Source: Planctomycetota bacterium (GTDB taxonomy: Bacteria; Planctomycetota; Phycisphaerae; Phycisphaerales; UBA1924). From it: a stretch of 64,000 nucleotides of DNA. Shown here in pieces: positions 51,713-61,784 of the stretch (the stretch's first letter is position 1; every line of letters starts with the position of its first letter). The translations under genes were made by a program, and so were the position numbers. The stretch is taken from positions 62,001-126,000 of the forward strand of contig JACTNA010000003.1 in NCBI GenBank assembly GCA_014584315.1, in the 5' to 3' direction. Below the pieces are notes generated by a model, which saw nothing but the letters and a program-made list of their open reading frames with translations, had not been told where the DNA came from and made no database searches.

Positions 51713-51718
51713 ACGGTA
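51713..51718 (-). promoter_or_regulatory. Candidate -10 box of SRP RNA
   Basis: TACCGT on the minus strand ends seven bases before the paired 5' end of the SRP RNA, the spacing expected from a -10 box. No -35 is clear. Confidence 0.5.
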
Positions 51719-51748
51719 GCGGATGGTATGCGGGCGGGGGCGGGCGGG

Positions 51749-51754
51749 TAGGAT
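51749..51754 (+). promoter_or_regulatory. Candidate -10 box, leaderless start of PIN/TRAM protein
   Basis: TAGGAT is six bases before the GTG at 51761, divergent from the SRP RNA. Confidence 0.35.
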
Positions 51755-51760
51755 GGGGGC

Positions 51761-53011
51761 GTGACCGGGTTGCACGAGTTGTCGCCGGCGGAGGTCGCGG
51801 CGCGTCACCGTTCGCGGATGGTGAACGCGGTGCGGATGACGTTCTTCGTGCTGCTGCTGACGGTGACGCTGCTGAACGTGATCAGCGTGAGCGAGCGTGC
51901 CGGGGGCGCCGGGGCGGGGCAGGCGGGGTGGCTGGCGGAGCGGTGGTACATCCCGCTGTCGGCCGCGCTGGCGTTGTTCGTGGTGTTCCTGGCCGTGGAC
52001 CTGCTGACGCCGCGGAAGAAGATCGCGACGCTGTCGGCGGTGGTGTTCGGGCTGATGGCGGGGATGCTGGCGACGATCGCGTTCGGGTTCGTGATCGACC
52101 TGGTGGCGGAGTCGTGGGACTTCGCGGAGCCGAAGGAGATCGTGGGGACGATCAAGGTGCTGGTGGGGGTGTCGCTGTGCTACCTGGGCATCTCGACGGT
52201 GCTGCAGACCCAGGACGACTTCCGGCTGGTGATCCCGTACGTGGAGTTCGCCAAGCAGATGCGGGGGACACGGCCTCTGCTGCTGGACACGTCGGCGCTG
52301 ATCGATGGTCGGGTGGTGGACGTGGCGGGGACGGGGTTCGTGCAGGCGCCGGTGCTGATCCCGCAGTTCGTGGTGCGGGAGTTGCAGACGCTGGCGGACT
52401 CGCGGGACGGGATGAAGCGGGCGCGTGGGCGGCGCGGGCTCGAGGTGGCGGCGAAGTTGCAGCGCAGCCCGCTGGTGGACGTGAGCATCGACGAGGCGCC
52501 GGTGCCCGGGATGGGCGTGGACCAGATGCTGGTGGAGCGGGCGCGGCAGTTGCCGGCGGTGATCGTGACGACGGACACGGGGCTTGCGCGGGTGGCGGGC
52601 ATCCACAACGTGCCGGTGCTGAACCTGAACGACCTGGCGAACGCGCTCAAGCCGAACGTGCTGCCGGGCGAGACGCTGCGCGTGCAGGTGATGAAGCGCG
52701 GGGAGCAGCGGAGCCAGGGCGTGGGGTACATGCCGGACGGGACGATGGTGGTGGTGGAGGACGGGGCGGAGCGGGTGGGGAGCGAGGTCGAGGCGGTGGT
52801 GACGAGCAGCCTGCAGACGAGCGCGGGGCGGATGATCTTCGCGCGGCTCGAGGGGGGGGGCACGGGGGCGGAGGGCGCCACGCCGGAGGTCGAGCGCCCG
52901 GAGGAGGCGAACGGGGCGGCGGCGGGCGAGGCGGCGGGCGCCGGGGAGCGCGGGCCGTACCCGCCGCACGGGCCTGCGCGGGGGAACCGGAAGCGGAATC
53001 CGAGGCGGTAG
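51761..53011 (+). CDS. PIN/TRAM-domain membrane protein (YacL-like)
   Basis: A 416-residue protein from a GTG start. The N-terminus has four transmembrane helices (about 27-45, 65-83, 90-112, 130-148). The PIN domain follows with LLLDTSALIDGRVVDVAGTGF, FVVRELQTLADSRDGMKRARGRRGLEV and VTTDTGLARVAGIHNVPVLNLNDLA, with the usual four acidic residues, so it may be an RNase. A TRAM RNA-binding domain (about 300-365) is followed by a disordered charged tail. This is the architecture of the B. subtilis YacL family. Its biological substrate is not known. Confidence 0.88.
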   Translation: MTGLHELSPAEVAARHRSRMVNAVRMTFFVLLLTVTLLNVISVSERAGGAGAGQAGWLAERWYIPLSAALALFVVFLAVDLLTPRKKIATLSAVVFGLMAGMLATIAFGFVIDLVAESWDFAEPKEIVGTIKVLVGVSLCYLGISTVLQTQDDFRLVIPYVEFAKQMRGTRPLLLDTSALIDGRVVDVAGTGFVQAPVLIPQFVVRELQTLADSRDGMKRARGRRGLEVAAKLQRSPLVDVSIDEAPVPGMGVDQMLVERARQLPAVIVTTDTGLARVAGIHNVPVLNLNDLANALKPNVLPGETLRVQVMKRGEQRSQGVGYMPDGTMVVVEDGAERVGSEVEAVVTSSLQTSAGRMIFARLEGGGTGAEGATPEVERPEEANGAAAGEAAGAGERGPYPPHGPARGNRKRNPRR

Positions 53012-53072
53012 CGCGGGAGACGGGGCCTGAACGGCCCCGCCCCGTAAAGCGAAGGCCCCGCCACGGAGGCGG

Positions 53073-54203
53073 TCAGCCTCCTCCGCCTTTGATGCGGTGG
53101 ACGAGCGTGGCGGCCTTGACCTCGACGCCCTTGAGGATGCTCTCGAGTGCGTCGCGGTTGGGGGCGAAGCCGCGCGCGGTCTGGAGGTCGATCCACTCCT
53201 TTTCGACGAGTTCGGCGAGTGAGGTCGTGAAGGAGCTCATGCCCTCGGCGCGCGAGCCGCTGATGATGGCGGGGAGGTCGGCGTCCTCGCCCTCGCGGAT
53301 CTTGTCGCGGACGACGGCGTTGGAGAGGAGGACCTCGCAGGCGGGGACGACCTTGACCTCGAAGTCGGGGAGGGCGGGGATGAGTTTCTGGGCGCAGACG
53401 CACTTGACGGTGTTGGCGAGGGAGGAGCGGATGAAGTCGCGCTCGTCGGGGGGGAAGAACTCGAGCATCCGGGCGAGGGACTGCATGGTGTCGGCGGTGT
53501 GGAGGGTGGCGAAGACGAGGTGGCCGGTCTCGGCGGCCTGGATGCCGGCGAGGACGGTCTCGGCGTCGCGCATCTCGCCGATGAAGATGACGTCGGGGTC
53601 CTGGCGGACGACGAAGCGGAGGGCGGTCTTGAAGGAGTCGATGTCGATGCCGACTTCGCGCTGGGAGATGATGGCCTTCTTGGGGATGAAGCGGTACTCG
53701 ACGGGGTCCTCGATGGTGATGATGTTGACGTCCTGGGTGCGGTTGATCTGCTCGATCATGGCGGCGATGGTCGAGGATTTGCCGCTGCCGGTGACGCCGC
53801 AGATGAGGATGAGGCCGTCGTTCTCGCGCTCGACGACCTGGGCGTAGACGGGGGGAAGGTGGAGTTCATCGTAGCTGGGGATCTCGGCCTTGACGCGTCT
53901 GATGGCGGCGTGGACGTGGTTGCCGGATCGGAACATGTCGATGCGGAAGCGGTCGCCGTCGGGGAGGTGCCAGGCGAAGTCGAGGTTGCCGACGGCCTCG
54001 AAGCGTTCGCGCTGGATGGGCATGAGGATGGGGTCGAGGAGGTGGTCGCACTCGTCGGCGGAAAGGGGGGGGGAGTCGATGGGGCGGAGCCGCCCGCCGA
54101 CGCGGTAGACCGGGGGGAGACCGACCTTGATGTGGAGATCGGAGGCGTCGAGTTTCTTCATCGACGCGAGGAGGCGCTGGATGGTGAGGCTGCCGGTGAG
54201 CAC
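53073..54203 (-). CDS. PilT/PilU-type twitching ATPase
   Basis: A 376-residue type IV pilus retraction or secretion-type hexameric ATPase. After LTIQRLLASMKKLDASDLHIKVGLPPVYRV come Walker A GVTGSGKSSTIAAMI, the Asp box NIITIEDPVEYRF, Walker B DVIFIGEMRD and the His box AAETGHLVFATLHTADTMQSL, all intact. The C-terminus has LLSNAVVRDKIREG, matching the AIRNLIRE-like PilT motif. The GTG start has an AAAGG site. Prepilin-like genes in the window (475 and 57701) could be assembled or withdrawn by such a motor; no assembly ATPase or platform gene is present. PilU-like variants are equally possible. Confidence 0.92.
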   Translation of the reverse strand: MLTGSLTIQRLLASMKKLDASDLHIKVGLPPVYRVGGRLRPIDSPPLSADECDHLLDPILMPIQRERFEAVGNLDFAWHLPDGDRFRIDMFRSGNHVHAAIRRVKAEIPSYDELHLPPVYAQVVERENDGLILICGVTGSGKSSTIAAMIEQINRTQDVNIITIEDPVEYRFIPKKAIISQREVGIDIDSFKTALRFVVRQDPDVIFIGEMRDAETVLAGIQAAETGHLVFATLHTADTMQSLARMLEFFPPDERDFIRSSLANTVKCVCAQKLIPALPDFEVKVVPACEVLLSNAVVRDKIREGEDADLPAIISGSRAEGMSSFTTSLAELVEKEWIDLQTARGFAPNRDALESILKGVEVKAATLVHRIKGGGG

Positions 54204-54331
54204 CGTGGCCGCCTTTCCCCACCCGGGGGTTGAGACTCGAAGAGTGTAGGAGGTTGGGGTTGAGAAGGGGAAGGAAGGGAGACGGGGCCTTGAAAGGCCC
54301 TGCCCCGAGGAAAAAGCCCGAGGAACAAGAA

Positions 54332-54360
54332 AGAGGCGGCCGGGTGGACCGGCCGCCTCT
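54332..54360 (-). terminator. Intrinsic terminator of PEP-CTERM gene
   Basis: On the minus strand AGAGGCGGCCGG, a five-base loop and CCGGCCGCCTCT form a 12-bp stem, followed by TTCTTGTT. It lies just after the stop at 54388. Confidence 0.8.
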
Positions 54361-54387
54361 CGTGGTTGTGGAGCGGAGTGGATTGGA

Positions 54388-55026
54388 TCAGTTGCGGCGG
54401 CGGCGTGCGGCGACGAGGCCGGACAGCCCGACGAGGGCGAGCGCGCCGGGGGCGGGGATGAGGGTGCCGTTGATGAAGATGTCGTCGACGCGGTTGGTGC
54501 CGGCGGTGCTGGATCCGGCGACGTTGGAGGTGAGGCGGACGTAGATGGTGGCCTGGTCGTCGGCATCGGAGGGAAGGGCGATGGGGCCGAAGACGGAGTC
54601 GGGGTTGAAGGAGACGCTGGACCAGGTGATGGCGTCGATGGTGTAGTTCAGGAGGTCGGTGAAGGAGAGGCCGTCGGTGCTGTACTGGACGCGGAAGTCG
54701 CCGGGTCCGGTGGAGCTGCGGGTCTGGCTCCACTGGAAGGTGATGTCCTGGTAGCCGACGGTGGAGGTGGTGAACTGGTAGTAGTCGTTGGCCTGCCAGG
54801 TGTTGGAGGAGAAGGACTCGAGCGAGCCGTTGCCGACGGGGTTGGAGTAGACGGCGGCGGAGTCGGCGTGGAATCCGGTGGCGTCGCCGCCGTTGATGCC
54901 GCCCTCGGCGGCGTGGGGGCCTGCGTCGAGCGGGACGCTGACTTCGAAGGTCCAGTTGGCGAGGACGTCGGCGTTGGCCGCGGACGCGATGCCGGCGGCG
55001 GCGAGCAGAGCGATCAGGTTCTTCAT
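54388..55026 (-). CDS. PEP-CTERM exported protein
   Basis: A 212-residue protein. The signal peptide is LIALLAAAGIASAANA. The body is a beta-rich jelly-roll type domain with VLANWTFEVSVPLDAGPHAAEGG, DYYQFTTSTVGYQDITFQW, QYSTDGLSFTDLL and NRVDDIFINGTL. The C-terminus IPAPGALALVGLSGLVAARRRRN is a PEP-CTERM-like sorting signal (Pro-Ala-Pro motif, hydrophobic helix, Arg cluster) recognised by exosortase in Gram-negatives. No exosortase gene is in the window. GGAGAG lies eight bases before the ATG. Confidence 0.85.
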   Translation of the reverse strand: MKNLIALLAAAGIASAANADVLANWTFEVSVPLDAGPHAAEGGINGGDATGFHADSAAVYSNPVGNGSLESFSSNTWQANDYYQFTTSTVGYQDITFQWSQTRSSTGPGDFRVQYSTDGLSFTDLLNYTIDAITWSSVSFNPDSVFGPIALPSDADDQATIYVRLTSNVAGSSTAGTNRVDDIFINGTLIPAPGALALVGLSGLVAARRRRN

Positions 55027-55369
55027 CTCACATCTCTCCTTTACGGTCGCGCGTGTGCGCTCGTGTTCGGGGCGAGGACCGGCGGCGTCGGCAACGGCGC
55101 CGGCGCAGCAGGACCCTGCATCTCTCCTGCCAGTCGCGGGCCGGGCACGAACTCCCGGACCGCGGGCCATAGGCTATCCGGGGAAACGGGTACATGAGCG
55201 GGCGAGTCACGCGGAAACACGCTAAAACTGCGCGAACCCCGCGCGGCGGGCCGAGAGAGTGGGTGATTGGTTGAGGGGTAAAGGCTTCGCGAGGGCGTGA
55301 ATCTGGGAAGTCTGGGGGCGTTCGGACCCTATCGTGGCCCGAATGCGGAGATCGGAACGGGAGGCAGGG
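55027..55369. other. Divergent intergenic region PEP-CTERM gene/topoisomerase VI B
   Basis: 343 bases without a gene. The only site seen is TATCGT at 55330-55335, a possible -10 box for topoisomerase VI B; GGGAGG follows before ATG 55370. No firm promoter for the PEP-CTERM gene was found. Confidence 0.4.
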
Positions 55370-57472
55370 ATGCCGTCGAAGCGGGGCACGTCGGGCGGGG
55401 GCGGAGCGGGCGGGCGTTCGCGTCGGGGCGGCGGGTCGGGCGCGCCGCCGCTGGCGGCCGAGGCGATGGCGGAGAAGCAGCGTGAGATATCGGTGTCGGA
55501 GTTCTTCGCGAAGAACCGCCACCTGCTGGGGTTCGACAACCCGCGCAAGGCGTTGCTGACGACGGTGAAGGAGGCGGTGGACAACGCGTTGGACGCGTGC
55601 GAGGAGGCGGGGATCCTGCCGGACCTGCTGGTGGAGATCGTCGAGGTGTCGCCCCCCCCCTCGGCGAGCAAGTCGGGCCGGTACCGGGTGACGGTGCGGG
55701 ACAACGGCCCCGGGATCGTTCGGCGTCAGATCGAGAACATCTTCGGGAAGTTGCTGTACGGGTCGAAGTTCCACCGGCTGAAGATGAGCCGTGGGCAGCA
55801 GGGGATCGGCATCTCGGCGGCGGGGATGTACGGGCTGATGACGACGGGCAAGCCGATGGTGATCCTGACGCGGCCGAACCCCAGGAAGCCGGCACACCAC
55901 ATCGAGTTGGCGATGGACACGACGAAGAACCGTCCCGAGGTGACGGTGGACCGCGAGACGGAGGAGTTCTACGCGAGTTCGACGGGGACGGGGACGAGCG
56001 TGACGGTGGAGTTGGAGGCGCGGTACGCGCGCGGGCGGGCGAGCGTGGAGGAGTACCTGGAGCAGACGGCGATCGCGAACCCGCACGCGTCGATCACGTT
56101 CGTGCCGCCGGGGAGGAACGCGGAGGGCGCGGACCGGGACGCGGAGGGCGCGGCGGAGGGGCAGGGGGAGTTGGGGCTGGGCGACGCCGAGGCGTCGGCA
56201 GGCTCCGCGTTCGACCGGACGACGGAACTGGCGGATCGCGTGGTGTATCCGCGGACGGTGGAGTCGTTGCCGCCGGAGCCGAAGGAGATCCGCCCGCACC
56301 CGTACGGGGTGGAGTTGGGCACGTTCCTGACGATGCTGAAGAACGCGAAGGCGACGCAACTGGGCGGGTTCCTGCGGGAGGAGTTCAGCCGCGTGACGCC
56401 CGGGGTGGTCGGCGAGGTGTGCGCGAAGGCGAGCACGGGCGGAACGAAACTGAGCGGGCATACGCCTTTGAAGAAGATCGACACGGAGACGGCGGAGCGG
56501 TTGTACCAGGCGTTGCAGGAGGCGAGGCTGCGTCCGCCGCCGACGGACTGTCTGGCGCCGATCGGGGTACGGCAGTTGCTCGCGGGGATGCTCAAGGGCG
56601 TGCGGGCGGAGTTCTACGCGGCGTCGGTGCGCGAGCCGGCGGTGTACCGTGGCAACCCGTTCCAGATCGAGGCGGCGGTGGCGTTCGGGGGCGACCTGCC
56701 GTCGGAGGAGCCGGCGCGGGTGATCCGGTTTGCGAACCGCGTGCCGCTGCTCTACCAGCAGTCGGCGTGCTGCGCGTTCAAGAGCGTGGTTGAGACGTCG
56801 TGGAAGAACTACGGCCTGAGCCAGCCGCGGGGGTCGCTGCCGGTCGGGCCGCTGGTGGTGATGATCCACATGGCGAGCGTGTGGGTGCCGTTCACGAGCG
56901 AGAGCAAGGAAGCGATCGCGGACTACGACGAGATCCGCAGGGAGATGCGGCTGGCGCTGCAGGAGTGCGGGCGGAAACTGGGGACGTACGTGCGCAAGCG
57001 GCAGCAGATGCGGCGCGAGAGCGAGCGGCGGGGCGTGTTCGAGCGGTACGTGGGCGAGGTGGCCAGGGCGTGCCACGCGATCACGGGGACGGACGCGGAT
57101 CGGCTGTACGCGGCGTTGCTGGAGCAGGCACGGCGGCGGACGGCGGTGGCGGACGCGGTGCTGGACGAGGATGGGCGGGTGGTGAAGCGGTCGCGGCCGG
57201 AGCCGGGGGATGGGGACGACGGGGTGATCATCGTGGAGCGCGACGGGGGTCCGGGGGGGGGCGGCGCGCCCGCTGCGCCAGAGCGCGGCGGAGGGGAGGC
57301 GGGCGAGAGCGCGGGAGGGAAGCGCGCTCGGCGGGCGAAGGGGCCTCCCGCGGCGACGCGGGAGGGCGGCGCGGAGCGGAGCGCGCCGAAGCCGGCGCGG
57401 CGGGCGAAGCCCCGGATGCGGCTGGTGGGCGGGCGGCTCGCGCCGGTGGACGATGGTCCGGGGTTGTTCTGA
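55370..57472 (+). CDS. top6B: DNA topoisomerase VI subunit B
   Basis: A 700-residue GHKL ATPase subunit that drives DNA passage with Top6A. After a Gly/Arg-rich start come [12 protein letters not shown] (68-79, with the Mg2+-chelating Asn72), DNGPGIV (111-117), YGSKFH and [15 protein letters not shown] (141-155), the Bergerat ATP site. The transducer with its lid is about 240-460, including [20 protein letters not shown] and HTPLKKI. The last 100 residues are basic and disordered ([17 protein letters not shown]), a tail longer than in archaea. GGGAGG lies just before this ATG; an in-frame ATG at 55343 seven bases after TATCGT is an alternative. The helix-turn-helix (H2TH) portion appears short. 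Confidence 0.93.
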   Translation: MPSKRGTSGGGGAGGRSRRGGGSGAPPLAAEAMAEKQREISVSEFFAKNRHLLGFDNPRKALLTTVKEAVDNALDACEEAGILPDLLVEIVEVSPPPSASKSGRYRVTVRDNGPGIVRRQIENIFGKLLYGSKFHRLKMSRGQQGIGISAAGMYGLMTTGKPMVILTRPNPRKPAHHIELAMDTTKNRPEVTVDRETEEFYASSTGTGTSVTVELEARYARGRASVEEYLEQTAIANPHASITFVPPGRNAEGADRDAEGAAEGQGELGLGDAEASAGSAFDRTTELADRVVYPRTVESLPPEPKEIRPHPYGVELGTFLTMLKNAKATQLGGFLREEFSRVTPGVVGEVCAKASTGGTKLSGHTPLKKIDTETAERLYQALQEARLRPPPTDCLAPIGVRQLLAGMLKGVRAEFYAASVREPAVYRGNPFQIEAAVAFGGDLPSEEPARVIRFANRVPLLYQQSACCAFKSVVETSWKNYGLSQPRGSLPVGPLVVMIHMASVWVPFTSESKEAIADYDEIRREMRLALQECGRKLGTYVRKRQQMRRESERRGVFERYVGEVARACHAITGTDADRLYAALLEQARRRTAVADAVLDEDGRVVKRSRPEPGDGDDGVIIVERDGGPGGGGAPAAPERGGGEAGESAGGKRARRAKGPPAATREGGAERSAPKPARRAKPRMRLVGGRLAPVDDGPGLF

Positions 57473-57700
57473 CCGTGGGGCGCGGCGCGAGCGGCGGGTG
57501 CGCAAAGGTCTTGACGGGTTCGTAGCGCGATGGTGCGCGAACGTGCGCGGATTCTGAACGTGCGCGGCGTTCAGGCTTCGCGCAATCTGCGCGCGACGCT
57601 GACCCGGGCGTGATGCACGGCGAGGTAGTGTTCGGCCCTCGCGCGTCGTGGGGCGCGCGGCGAACGGTGACGGACACACACGGGCCGGAGGCACACGCTC
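57473..57700. other. Intergenic region before pseudopilin gene
   Basis: 228 bases rich in GCGCG; no gene or clear terminator was identified. A CGGAGG ribosome site lies near its end. Confidence 0.35.
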
Positions 57701-58729
57701 ATGGGTACGCGCACGGATCGTCGGGGGTTCACGCTGATCGAGTTGCTGGTGGTGATCGCGATCATCGCGCTGCTGATCGGGATCCTGCTGCCCGCGCTGG
57801 GCAAGGCGCGGCAGGCGGGGCAGATGGCGATGTGCGCGAGCAACCAGCGCACGGTGGCGCAGGGCGTCGCGTTCTACACCGCGAGCCACGACTACTTCCC
57901 GGTGGCGTACGTGTACGGGTCGGACGAGTACTCGGGCGAGTGGAAGATCGAGCAGCAGCAGGAGACCAACCCGATCCCGGCGAACGGGTACATCCACTGG
58001 TCGTGGTCGCTCTTCGGGGGGACGGACGGCGGCGCGAACGTGCCCGAGGGGGCGTTCGAGTGCCCGACGACGACGAGCCGCGGCGCGCCGCGCACCAACC
58101 CCGGCTCGAACACGGACGACTGGGAGCCGGGGCAGCAGAACGACCTCGGGAACGGGCCGGGCGCGCAGACGCCGCGTGACCGCCAGGCGGCGCGCGTCGC
58201 CATCACCGGCAACGCTGCGCTCTTCCCGCGCAACAAGTTCTGGCCGGGGACGCTGCGCAAGAACCAGTTGGCGCGTGTGGCGTGGATCGACGGGGCGCAG
58301 CAGGGGGCGTCGAAGACGATCCTGGCGACGGAGTTCTACGACAACCGAGACCGGTGGACGTCGCTGGCGAGCCACTTCGACGGGAGGATCAAGAGCCACC
58401 GGTCGGTGACGCCGTTCATCGGGCGTTCGGCGGGGAGCGACGTGTACAACGAGCCGAACTCGGGGGGGGTTCCGCGGTTCGTGTACCCGGACAAGGACTC
58501 GATCCTGCCGACGAAGAAGCTCGGTGCGAACATGATCGACAACCCGCTGAGCACGCTGAACTCGGTCGGCCGGCACCACTTCAACGAGAAGGTGAACTTC
58601 GTGTTCGTCGATGCGCACGTGGAGTCGCTGACGGTGCAGGACACGATCAAGGACCGGCTGTGGGGGGACCGCTTCTACTCGATCACCGGGAACAACCGCG
58701 TGGACCTGAAGTTCAACACGTGGGACTGA
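57701..58729 (+). CDS. Prepilin-type pseudopilin (DUF1559-like)
   Basis: A 342-residue protein. The leader is [20 protein letters not shown], with cleavage expected at RG|FTLIE and Glu at +5, then the helix [20 protein letters not shown]. Downstream the globular part has [27 protein letters not shown], an aromatic SWSLFGG, and late [19 protein letters not shown], the H-x-D-G-like ending of the planctomycete DUF1559/SBP family. CGGAGG lies before the ATG. It is immediately upstream of the PstS-like dockerin protein, and both are expected to be secreted. Confidence 0.88.
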   Translation: MGTRTDRRGFTLIELLVVIAIIALLIGILLPALGKARQAGQMAMCASNQRTVAQGVAFYTASHDYFPVAYVYGSDEYSGEWKIEQQQETNPIPANGYIHWSWSLFGGTDGGANVPEGAFECPTTTSRGAPRTNPGSNTDDWEPGQQNDLGNGPGAQTPRDRQAARVAITGNAALFPRNKFWPGTLRKNQLARVAWIDGAQQGASKTILATEFYDNRDRWTSLASHFDGRIKSHRSVTPFIGRSAGSDVYNEPNSGGVPRFVYPDKDSILPTKKLGANMIDNPLSTLNSVGRHHFNEKVNFVFVDAHVESLTVQDTIKDRLWGDRFYSITGNNRVDLKFNTWD

Positions 58730-58902
58730 CAGCGGAGGCGAGAGAGGACGGAGAGAGATCGTCGTTGTTGCAGGCCCTCGCCGGGTGGAGACCGGCGGGG
58801 GCCGAGGGGCCGGAAGGACGGAGAAGCCCGACCCGATGAGCGGCCGCAGCGTGGCGGTGCGCGATCGTTACGCCCACACCCCGTACTGAGAGAGGATCGA
58901 CC

Positions 58903-61557
58903 ATGTCCAGAAAGTGTCTGCTCACGTTCGTCGCGCTCGGCCTTGTCGGCGGCGCGGCCTCGGTCGCCACGGCGCAGCCGTACATGGTGAACGGCACCGG
59001 CGCGACGCTGCTCCAGTTCGTGTTCAAGCGTCCGGCGTCGACCAACGACTTCATCGACGTGGACGGCGACTGCCTGCTGGCGATCGACGGCGACCAGTTG
59101 GCGCCGTTCGACGGCAGTTTCCCGTGGCGCCCCGACCAGCACTGGCAGGTGACGTACCGGGTCGTCGGCTCGGTGAACGGGTTCGCCGAGTTGCGCGACT
59201 GGGGCTTCACGTACCTGACGATGCCGGACCTGGACGACGGCGCGAACACGTACACGTCGGCCTTCTCGGACGAGTCGCTGTGGAACCGGGATGTGTTCGT
59301 GTCGGCGGGCATCCCGCAGGGCTTCTACAACGCGGCGAACCCGGGCGGGACGCCGGTGCGCTCGCTCATGGACGGCTCGTTCCAGGTGACGACGAGCACG
59401 GACCCGGCCGTCGGCGGCATCCTCGTCGACTTCGCGGCGATCGACGTGCCGATCGGGTGGTCGGTGCGGCAGGAGAACGGCCAGCCGAAGTTCAACCGGG
59501 TGCCCGGCGCGCTGGGGTACGGCGACAATCCCGCGCCGATCGTGAATAAGGACGGCACGGAGGTGGACACCGAGGACAGCCGCCTGCCCTCGCTGTTCGG
59601 GTTCAACGGGCCGATCAACGTGGACTACGCGAGCCCGGACGAGTACACGGCGTACGACACGCTGATCGCCAACGCGCCGGTGGGTGCGATGGTGAACTAC
59701 GGCGTCGGGCGTGACGAGATGCACATGTCCGACCTGCGGTTCCTCTTCGCCACGGGCCGCCTCTCGACCGGCGAGAACCTGATGGCCGTGACGCGCGACG
59801 TCGGCTCGGGGACGCGCAACGCCTGGGCGAACGGGATCTGCCTCGACCCGTCGTGGTGCGTGGGCGAGAACATCGGCGCCCGGACGGTCAGCAGCGCCAA
59901 CGACCGGCTCGGTCCGGACTTCCAGCCGTCGAACAAGGGCGGTTCGAGCCGCGTCGAGGGCACGGTGATCAATCACCGGCTGGGCATCGGGCACACGGGC
60001 GCTGAGCGCGGCGCGTCGGCCGGCTGGCTGACGGGCGGTCGCGCGGACTTTCTCGCGGTGATCTCCGACCTCAAGGGGGGCGCCGAGGCGGCCCGGCCCA
60101 ACCTCATCAACGTTCTGGACGCGGGCATCAACGGGTACAACATCCAGGGTCCGGCGGTCATCGCGACGCTGGGCGATCCGCTGAGCGCGCCGGCCGAACT
60201 GGGCGGGTACGGGATGATGGAGCCGTTCCTCGACTGGGGCCTCGACGGCATCTCAGGGACGAGCGACACCGGCGAGGGGAACTGCCAGTACGACGTGGGC
60301 GAGCCGTTCGTGGACATGAACGGGAACGGCGTCCGGGACGCGGTGGAGACGCGGCCGCCGGAGCACACGCTCAACCCGGCGATGCGGAACGGGCAGGGCG
60401 CGGCGTACGTGAACAACATCACGCGGTCGATCCAGGCGTTCTCGGAGGTTCCGAGCGCGGACGAGAACCTGTTCACGCCGGGCGAGTACATGGCCTTGAA
60501 CTACGTGCTGGTGGCCGCGTCGCTGCACGTGCCCCAGAACCCGCCCCCGCCGGACGCGGACTGCGTGCCGCTGGTGCCGAACCCGGACTTCAACCCCGCG
60601 CTGTACGACTTCATCCTCAACGAGTCCGGCAACGTGCTCGGCACGCCCCCCTTCAACAGCTTCAACTCCAACACCGCAGGCGTCGCCCCGACGCGCAAGA
60701 CGGGCGAGACGTACTCCGACGGCGTGGTCGGGGGCGGGAACTACGTCGACCAGGCGGGCAACCCGGTCTCGTACGGCAGTTCGCTGAACCTGCGGAACAA
60801 GGTGTCCGGCGACTTCAACAACGACGCGAAGCGCGACCTGAACGACGCGCTGGAGATGATGAAGGCCTACCACGCCCGCAACGGCGGCCCCGCGTGGCAG
60901 CCGGGCACCCCCGCCGTCATCGAGGTCCTCGGCGACTTCAACGGCGACGGGAACTTCGACGCCGCCGACATCCGCTACTGGGCCGACGGGCTGGCGATCG
61001 ACCCCGCGACCGGGAAGGTCGACCGGGCCAAGGGCTTCAAGGCCGTCGACGACGCCTGGCAGACGCTGACGGGCAACAACAACTTCTTCGGGACGACGAT
61101 CGACGGCGGGCTGCCGTACATGAGCGGCGACTCGGCCGCGGACGTCGCCGGCCCCGGCTCGCTGCACACGCGCGGGTTCGCGCCGATCGGGCACGACGGC
61201 GTGATCGACATGCACGACGTGGACTACATCAAGGCGCAGTTCATCGGCAACGCGTTCGTGACGGACGGCGCGGCGACGTGGGAGGACATCAACGAGGCGG
61301 TGGGCTTCGACCTGTCGGGCGACGTGACGGGCGACCTGGTCGTCGATCAGGACGACGTGGACGCGGTGCTGGCGATCCTCGGGATGGGCTGCCCGGCGGA
61401 CTTCAACGGCGACACGATCGTGAACTCGCTGGACTTCATCGCCTTCCTGAACGCCTACACGGCCAGCGACCCGAAGGCCGACTTCAACGGCGACACGGTG
61501 ATCAACTCGCTGGACTTCATCGCGTTCCTGAACGCCTACGTGGCGGGCTGCCCGTGA
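58903..61557 (+). CDS. Exported PstS-like protein with EF-hand and GC-type dockerin
   Basis: An 884-residue secreted protein. Signal peptide LLTFVALGLVGGAASVATA is followed by MVNGTGATLLQFVFK and, later, MAVTRDVGSGTRNAWANGICL, which resemble the phosphate-binding SGSGAT and RxDGSGTR blocks of PstS-type binding proteins. The middle is a long linker with Asn- and Pro-rich segments. From about 640 there are Ca2+-loop motifs (DFNNDAKRDLNDAL, DFNGDGNFDAADI, GHDGVIDMHDVDYI, DVTGDLVVDQDDVDAV) and the GC-type dockerin CPADFNGDTIVNSLDFIAFLNAYTA with its second half ending AGCP. GAGAGGA precedes the ATG. Phosphate or other anion binding is inferred. Confidence 0.78.
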   Translation: MSRKCLLTFVALGLVGGAASVATAQPYMVNGTGATLLQFVFKRPASTNDFIDVDGDCLLAIDGDQLAPFDGSFPWRPDQHWQVTYRVVGSVNGFAELRDWGFTYLTMPDLDDGANTYTSAFSDESLWNRDVFVSAGIPQGFYNAANPGGTPVRSLMDGSFQVTTSTDPAVGGILVDFAAIDVPIGWSVRQENGQPKFNRVPGALGYGDNPAPIVNKDGTEVDTEDSRLPSLFGFNGPINVDYASPDEYTAYDTLIANAPVGAMVNYGVGRDEMHMSDLRFLFATGRLSTGENLMAVTRDVGSGTRNAWANGICLDPSWCVGENIGARTVSSANDRLGPDFQPSNKGGSSRVEGTVINHRLGIGHTGAERGASAGWLTGGRADFLAVISDLKGGAEAARPNLINVLDAGINGYNIQGPAVIATLGDPLSAPAELGGYGMMEPFLDWGLDGISGTSDTGEGNCQYDVGEPFVDMNGNGVRDAVETRPPEHTLNPAMRNGQGAAYVNNITRSIQAFSEVPSADENLFTPGEYMALNYVLVAASLHVPQNPPPPDADCVPLVPNPDFNPALYDFILNESGNVLGTPPFNSFNSNTAGVAPTRKTGETYSDGVVGGGNYVDQAGNPVSYGSSLNLRNKVSGDFNNDAKRDLNDALEMMKAYHARNGGPAWQPGTPAVIEVLGDFNGDGNFDAADIRYWADGLAIDPATGKVDRAKGFKAVDDAWQTLTGNNNFFGTTIDGGLPYMSGDSAADVAGPGSLHTRGFAPIGHDGVIDMHDVDYIKAQFIGNAFVTDGAATWEDINEAVGFDLSGDVTGDLVVDQDDVDAVLAILGMGCPADFNGDTIVNSLDFIAFLNAYTASDPKADFNGDTVINSLDFIAFLNAYVAGCP

Positions 61558-61607
61558 CGCGGTTCTGATCGGCACAACCCCACACGCGGCGCGCCCCGCC
61601 GCGACAG

Positions 61608-61637
61608 ACGCCCCCGGCCGTGCGCGGGGGCGTTTTT
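61608..61637 (+). terminator. Intrinsic terminator
   Basis: ACGCCCCCG (61608-61616), an 8-base loop, CGGGGGCGT (61625-61633) and a run of Ts (61633-61637) form a classic terminator after the dockerin gene. Confidence 0.88.
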
Positions 61638-61769
61638 CTCGTTCCGTCCCGCGCTCCCGGGCTTGGGGGGCGCGGCCGTGCGGCTCCGGCTCGGCCGTGG
61701 CACGCGGCGACCGGCGCGGGGTTGCGGGACGGGTCGGCGGATGGCGGCCGAGGTCCGCGGGGCGGGTGG

Positions 61770-61775
61770 TAGACT
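61770..61775 (+). promoter_or_regulatory. Candidate -10 box of helicase gene
   Basis: TAGACT is nine bases before the ATG at 61785. Confidence 0.35.
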
Positions 61776-61784
61776 CGGGCCGCG

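Noticed and set aside
53018..53050. GACGGGGCCTGAACGGCCCC hairpin as a PIN/TRAM terminator
   Set aside because: The same motif recurs at 54278-54310, so it is more likely a dispersed repeat; no T-run follows either copy.
57508..57545. TTGACG at about 57512 as a -35 box
   Set aside because: No -10-like hexamer stands 16-18 bases downstream.
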